DNA from: Welwitschia mirabilis
Lineage: Eukaryota; Gnetophyta; Gnetopsida; Welwitschiales
Length of the DNA stretch: 35,228 bases
NCBI GenBank assembly: GCA_051453625.1
Contig: JBOZIK010000001.1
Span: 4,280,320 to 4,315,547, forward strand
Direction: 5' to 3'
Part shown: positions 31,650 to 35,228 of the stretch, piece after piece
How positions within the stretch are numbered: the first letter of the stretch is position 1
How the letters are laid out: each line of letters starts with the position of its first letter
The notes under the pieces: generated by a model
Told to the model about the DNA's origin: nothing
Databases searched by the model: none
What the model saw: only the letters and a program-made list of their open reading frames with translations
Made by a program: the position numbers and the translations under genes

Positions 31650-32247
31650 CTTCTCAGATGTAGGAAGAGGTGATGGATAAGGTGACATTAATGATGCTTT
31701 TACATTTTCCATAATATGATTTCTTTCTAATGGCACTAAAATTTTAGATCCCTTAAATTTTATCTTTTGATGGAGTAGAGATATGATTGCCCTCATGTCC
31801 ATTATCGAAGCATGTCCCAGTAATAAATTAAATGCTATTGCATTGTTTCTTATGTGGAATTCACTGTCATTGACCTTTTAAGCCACTTCAAGAGGAAACG
31901 TAATTGTCTCTTTTTGATTTATCCTTATGGTCATTGAATCGTCTAATTAGCACACTTTTCTTTACATGAAAAAGATGGTCCATTTTGAGCTTTTCAAGGC
32001 ATGATGTACCTATCACATTTAGTTTGACTCCACAATTAATAAAAGCTCTACTTAATTTTTTAGACCTAATGTTTATAGATATGTAAGGTGGCTCAGTAAT
32101 GATCATCTTCTTGAGGGTTATAAAAATCTCATGGTGTAAGAATTGAATTATTTCCTCATCTTCATCACTCTCTTGAGCATGCACCTGCTTTGAGGTGGCT
32201 CCTGCTTTATGTGGTTGATTTTGATCAAGAGATGATTTCAATCTCAA
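31650..32247 (-). pseudogene. Tat3 aspartic protease remnant
   Basis: One open frame (32247-31888) includes an acidic stretch (QESDEDEE), then PPYISINIRSKKLSRAFINC and GVKLNVIGTSCLEKL, the protease active-site region with the catalytic Asp replaced by Asn (FINCG for '.vDgG'). After a frameshift 31870-31569 reads AIAFNLLLGHASIMDMRAII and SLLHQKIKFKG, the 'lLLGRpWih...AvpStlHq.lKF' block. It is better preserved than the Tat1 copy. Confidence 0.82.
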
Positions 32248-32668
32248 ACTCTCCTTTCATATCATTTCAAATGCAAGTCTACAAGACCTAGATATCTTAA
32301 TTAGCAAGGTCAAATAATGACACACCTCCTCTACTTTAGAGGCAAGTGACAAAATTGATGTATTTGATCGAGGTGTAGGATGAGCTTAAGAATATTATGC
32401 TTGAATAATTACTTCTAATTTTTCCTTTTTCTCCTAGATAACTTATTCTAATGGTTTCTAAGGTTGATCTTGAATTACTGGAATTGCATATGAACTATTG
32501 TTATTTTAAAATGTTTCATTCAGTAATGGTTGCAATGTAGGAGGTTGAGTAAGAAAGGGGTTCTTATAAATCTTAAATTGTTCATTTGCAACTACTAAGA
32601 TAATGTTAAATTTTATGTCCTTTTTGTTTTTAATAATTTCTTGAATAATTTATCTTAAATTAAAATGA
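32248..32668 (-). pseudogene. Tat3 gag, C-terminal fragment
   Basis: Minus-strand reading from 32668: NLR-stop-IIQEIIKNKKDIKFNII, then FKIYKNPFLTQPPTLQPLL. This aligns with the Tat1 gag tail at 18560-18760 (NLKHIIQDIIKNKKNVKFN...). The preceding '..HIENCF' of Tat1 is absent here because the copia LTR begins at 32669. Confidence 0.75.
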
Positions 32669-33930
32669 TAGGATTGAGAACCCTATAGGGGGAATAAATA
32701 GGTTCTTAAAAAATAAAATATAGTATTCTAAATGAATCCAATATTAAACAAAAACTTTCACACATTAATTAGCTAATCCAAAAATGTGCATCAAAAAGGA
32801 AATTAATAGAAGTAAAGAAATAATAACTAAAATCACAAAATTACTAAAGAGAAGCACATAGGAGTTGTAGTGATTTGGGAAGCCCCCTACTCACTCTCAA
32901 GGATCAGCTTACCCCCAAGCTAGATCTGAATCTTCGTTACTATACCAAGTATTTCAATTTCACCTATAACCTTTACAAATAAACTTTTTCAAGCTTAGTC
33001 TTAACCTTTGATTAGACTTTTTAAGTCTTAATATCAATCTTTCATAATACAAAGTACTGATGTAATGATGTCAAATATGCATTAGATATCACTCGTTCTT
33101 GATGCAGTGGATTTAATGGAGCTCTTCTCCTGTAGATGTAAAATGAATAAAGAATAGGATCTAACTTTGAATGTAGATATCATATAGATGCTAGATATTC
33201 CCTAATCAAAAGCACAGATGTTAAGATATAATTGTGAATATCACAAGATCACAGTACTCGTTCCTTGGATCCAACAAATTAACGCACTTGAAAATGTTTT
33301 AAAAAGATTCTATAGTTATCTCTATCTTAGCTAATTATATTGGAAGGCTTTTATGGTTTATTACATTTGAAATCACTTCTAATGGCTATAAATGGCTAGA
33401 AAATGGCTATGTAATGGCTAAATACTAGTTACATAACAACTATAAAATTTTAATTCCATTATATACAATTGACCCCTCAAAGGTTCCATCAACCCCATTT
33501 AGTGTCCTGACTTACATAGGTCACTCAAGTGAAAATTTTAATCACCCCAATTTCTTATGGCTTAATGTTCGGTCAATTCCATATGATTCCAGTTGACCCC
33601 ATTCTAGTCGTCCATAATAAAATCCAGTTTCCTACTTGCCCTAATGAAATTCTTTCCAGTTTTTAGTATCAGGTTTAGTTGATACATCATAGATCTGATA
33701 GACCCCTTGAAAATTAGTTTAGGAGTATTTTTCCTTAGTTTATAGATCCAGTCAACCCCATCATATATCTGGTTAACCCCTTGTCAGTTAGTCTAGGAAT
33801 ACTATTTATCAAATCCTTAAATGCGGTCAACCTCTTGCCATGCGGTTTAGGGACACTGATTCTCAATGTTATAGTTCTGATCAACCCCATCAGAAATCTA
33901 GTTAACCCCTTTAGATGCATTTCATTTTAT
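32669..33930 (-). repeat. 3' LTR of the minus-strand copia (right end in or beyond gap)
   Basis: The minus-strand LTR terminus reads TATTCCCCCTATAGGGTTCT then CAATCCTATCA, a typical C-rich plant copia LTR end finishing in CA, exactly at 32669. Farther in, the plus strand has CCCCCTACTCACTCTCAAGG, AGCTTACCCCCAAGCTAGAT and the AACCCC-rich repeats, all familiar in long copia LTRs. The LTR start is hidden by the gap at 33931-34169, or lies near the purine tract at 34202. Confidence 0.75.
33690..33930 (-). repeat. Tandem repeats of about 77 bp with AACCCC motifs in the LTR
   Basis: On the plus strand a 54-base unit starting (A/T)(A/C)ACCCCTTG and containing TAGG(A/G)(A/G)TA(C/T)T alternates with a 20-base unit TCAACCCCATCA.A.ATCTG. 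Unit starts are near 33695, 33747 (short), 33771, 33825, 33877 (short) and 33899, the last running into the gap. The open frame 33735-33920 only reflects this repeat. Confidence 0.75.
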
Positions 33931-34169
33931 NNNNNNNNNNNNNNNNNNNNNNNNNNNNNNNNNNNNNNNNNNNNNNNNNNNNNNNNNNNNNNNNNNNNNN
34001 NNNNNNNNNNNNNNNNNNNNNNNNNNNNNNNNNNNNNNNNNNNNNNNNNNNNNNNNNNNNNNNNNNNNNNNNNNNNNNNNNNNNNNNNNNNNNNNNNNNN
34101 NNNNNNNNNNNNNNNNNNNNNNNNNNNNNNNNNNNNNNNNNNNNNNNNNNNNNNNNNNNNNNNNNNNNN
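33931..34169. other. Assembly gap (239 N)
   Basis: Lies within or at the start of the tandem-repeat-rich LTR, a likely cause of the gap. Confidence 0.98.
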
Positions 34170-34201
34170 TACTTAGTTGTAAAAATTTAGAACTTAGAAA
34201 A

Positions 34202-34211
34202 GCTCCCCCTT
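34202..34211 (-). other. Candidate polypurine tract
   Basis: The minus strand reads AAGGGGGAGC, the typical tract preceding a copia 3' LTR. A second purine-rich block, GTCAAAAGAGAAAGAA on the minus strand at about 34590-34607, is the other candidate. Confidence 0.5.
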
Positions 34212-34839
34212 ATAAAAAGTCTATTACAAAATATTATAACTTTTGAAAGAAGTTAAGACATTTTGAATAATTAAATTTTATTCTTGAAATGAAACAAATT
34301 TAATATGCACTTTAAAATGTTAAGGACACAACTTTATGAAAATCATAATGTAATCATCTAAATCATTTAACACTTTAATCAGATATCATATATTATAATT
34401 TATTTCCATCATTAGAAGACTTCAAACTTTTTAAGTTAAGCACATATGATACCAATAGAAAAATATGTTAAGCATATATAATTTTCATAAGCATAAAGAT
34501 ATTTGATATATCAATTGAAAATAATTGAGTGCATAATAAAAAAGTACATGTAGATTTCATAAGCGTAAAAAAAACATTCAACAAAATAAACAACTAATTC
34601 TTTCTCTTTTGACATTAATGATAAAAGAGAAAATAAAAGTTTACAGATAAAACAAAATTAGATAATAGAATGAATAGATAAAGGCAAGGATTAAAAAAAG
34701 AAAAATTCCATTCTACACCATTGGCTTTTACTGGGATACCTATAGAACCTAAAGCGTCTTGGCGACTGAGTTTTTAAACTGGTCAACTGACCTCATTTGA
34801 TCAATCGAATCAAGAATCTAATCAACCATCCTACAATCA
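34212..34839 (-). other. Copia 3' untranslated region
   Basis: Between RNase H and LTR; no frame is recognised. At 34775-34830 short TCAACTGACC / TCAACCATCC / TCAATCGAATC words recall the LTR repeats. Confidence 0.5.
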
Positions 34840-35228
34840 ATCATAAGATGATGAGATAATCCTTAGTTTATTTTTAAGATAAACAAAAGTATTAAAATTT
34901 AGGGGTTTATTAAAAATATCTTCCAGTTATTGGTCTAAAGTCATAATGTTCATAGAGATGTGTCGTTTTTCAATTTAGTCTCATAAAAAATGATGTATTA
35001 GCTCAATATGCTTCATTCTTGATTATTAAATGGAATTTTTTGATATATTCATAGCACTGGTATTGTTACAGAAAATAGAAACTTGTTTAAAATTAACACT
35101 AAAATCCTTTAGTATTTCATTCATCCACAAAATATGAGTGCAACAATTTCCTACTATAATATATTTTTCTTCTATAGTAGAGAGAGAAATAGAGTTTAAT
35201 TTCTTATGTACCTATCCTATTAAACATG
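34840..35228 (-). pseudogene. Copia ribonuclease H remnant, runs off window edge
   Basis: A single minus-strand frame with few stops reads LNSISLSTIEEKYIIVGNCC, then THILWMNEILKDF, VSIFCNNTSAMNISKNSI, SRMKHIELIHHFL, IEKRHIS and LEDIFNKPLN. The family pattern is 'n.valSTaEAEYia...cc.qilWm...l.d...... i.cDNtSAI.ls.npv.hsRtKHIeirhHFlRd.ve.g.i.......q.aDIfTKpL'. The catalytic Asp of CDN is Asn. The copy is far better preserved than the copia at 7560-8260, so it is younger. Confidence 0.88.

Larger units (their letters stand above)
25427..32668 (-). mobile_element. Tat3: third Tat element, gag interrupted by copia
   Basis: The minus strand carries, in order, the end of gag (32668-32248), protease, RT, RNase H, second RNase H, integrase, ORF3 and part of the 3' region. 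Each part aligns with the matching part of Tat1. The element is cut at 32668/32669 by a copia LTR and on the other side by the 100-N gap, so neither of its own LTRs is visible. It keeps an intact RT active-site box (YVDD) but has stops throughout. Confidence 0.85.
32669..35228 (-). mobile_element. Minus-strand copia element inserted in Tat3 gag (partial)
   Basis: The window shows the 3' end of the element: RNase H (35228-34840), a 3' untranslated region, then its 3' LTR ending at 32669. The rest lies outside the window. The protein reading and the long LTR resemble the long copia elements of the SIRE/Maximus or Tork type; the exact lineage is not decided here. Confidence 0.82.

Noticed and set aside
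33735-33920. 61-codon minus-strand frame with internal repeats
   Set aside because: It is the translation of the LTR tandem repeat (period about 77 bases), not a protein gene.
1-35228. Host protein-coding genes, tRNAs or rRNAs
   Set aside because: No frame on either strand gave a non-transposon family that I recognise, and no tRNA-like A/B box with cloverleaf was noticed. A computed scan could still reveal short or divergent ones.

Overview
The window looks like a gene-poor, very AT-rich stretch of a flowering-plant nuclear genome, taken from a draft scaffold with four runs of N. I found no intact host gene, tRNA, rRNA or CRISPR array. Nearly everything recognisable is decayed LTR retrotransposon of two plant superfamilies: Ty1/copia, and Ty3/gypsy of the Tat type (with a second 'archaeal-type' RNase H). 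All coding regions carry stops and frameshifts, so only short open frames survive. Assignments rest on my own frame-by-frame reading of conserved protein motifs and on repeats inside the window.

Layout. 1-806: nothing recognised. 807-8260: an old plus-strand copia element. It has a long LTR with degenerate GACATCT repeats, an integrase tail, a reverse transcriptase (RT) and a ribonuclease H. It is split by a younger nested copia derivative (3950-7556) that has two LTRs, a tRNA-Met-type primer site and a gag remnant, but no pol. 9037-21232: a minus-strand Tat element ('Tat1') of about 12.2 kb with both LTRs. In reading order it has primer site, gag, protease, (567-N gap), RT, RNase H, second RNase H, integrase, an unrecognised downstream frame, and a long 3' region. 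21330-21665: an array rich in TTGAC. 22190-25326: a Tat copy lacking most of pol ('Tat2'), whose 3' part is joined directly to a protease-RT linker. 25427-32668: a third Tat copy ('Tat3'), with pol in the same order. Its gag is cut at 32668/32669 by a minus-strand copia LTR, and that element's RNase H runs off the right edge (34840-35228).

How it fits together. The three Tat copies share one orientation, and LTR-B (20455-21232) lies between Tat1 and the 3' region of Tat2. This is compatible with a tandem array or with successive insertions. Comparing copies within the window gives the main results. First, an unrecognised protein frame lies downstream of integrase in all three Tat copies, with its reading frame and an IDIP / DNDDIY core kept. 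Second, a second short conserved peptide block follows it. Third, the 775-N gap inside the Tat3 integrase is flanked by a 54-base near-identical repeat, so it is probably an assembly artefact. Fourth, two rearrangement or insertion junctions can be placed to within a few bases.
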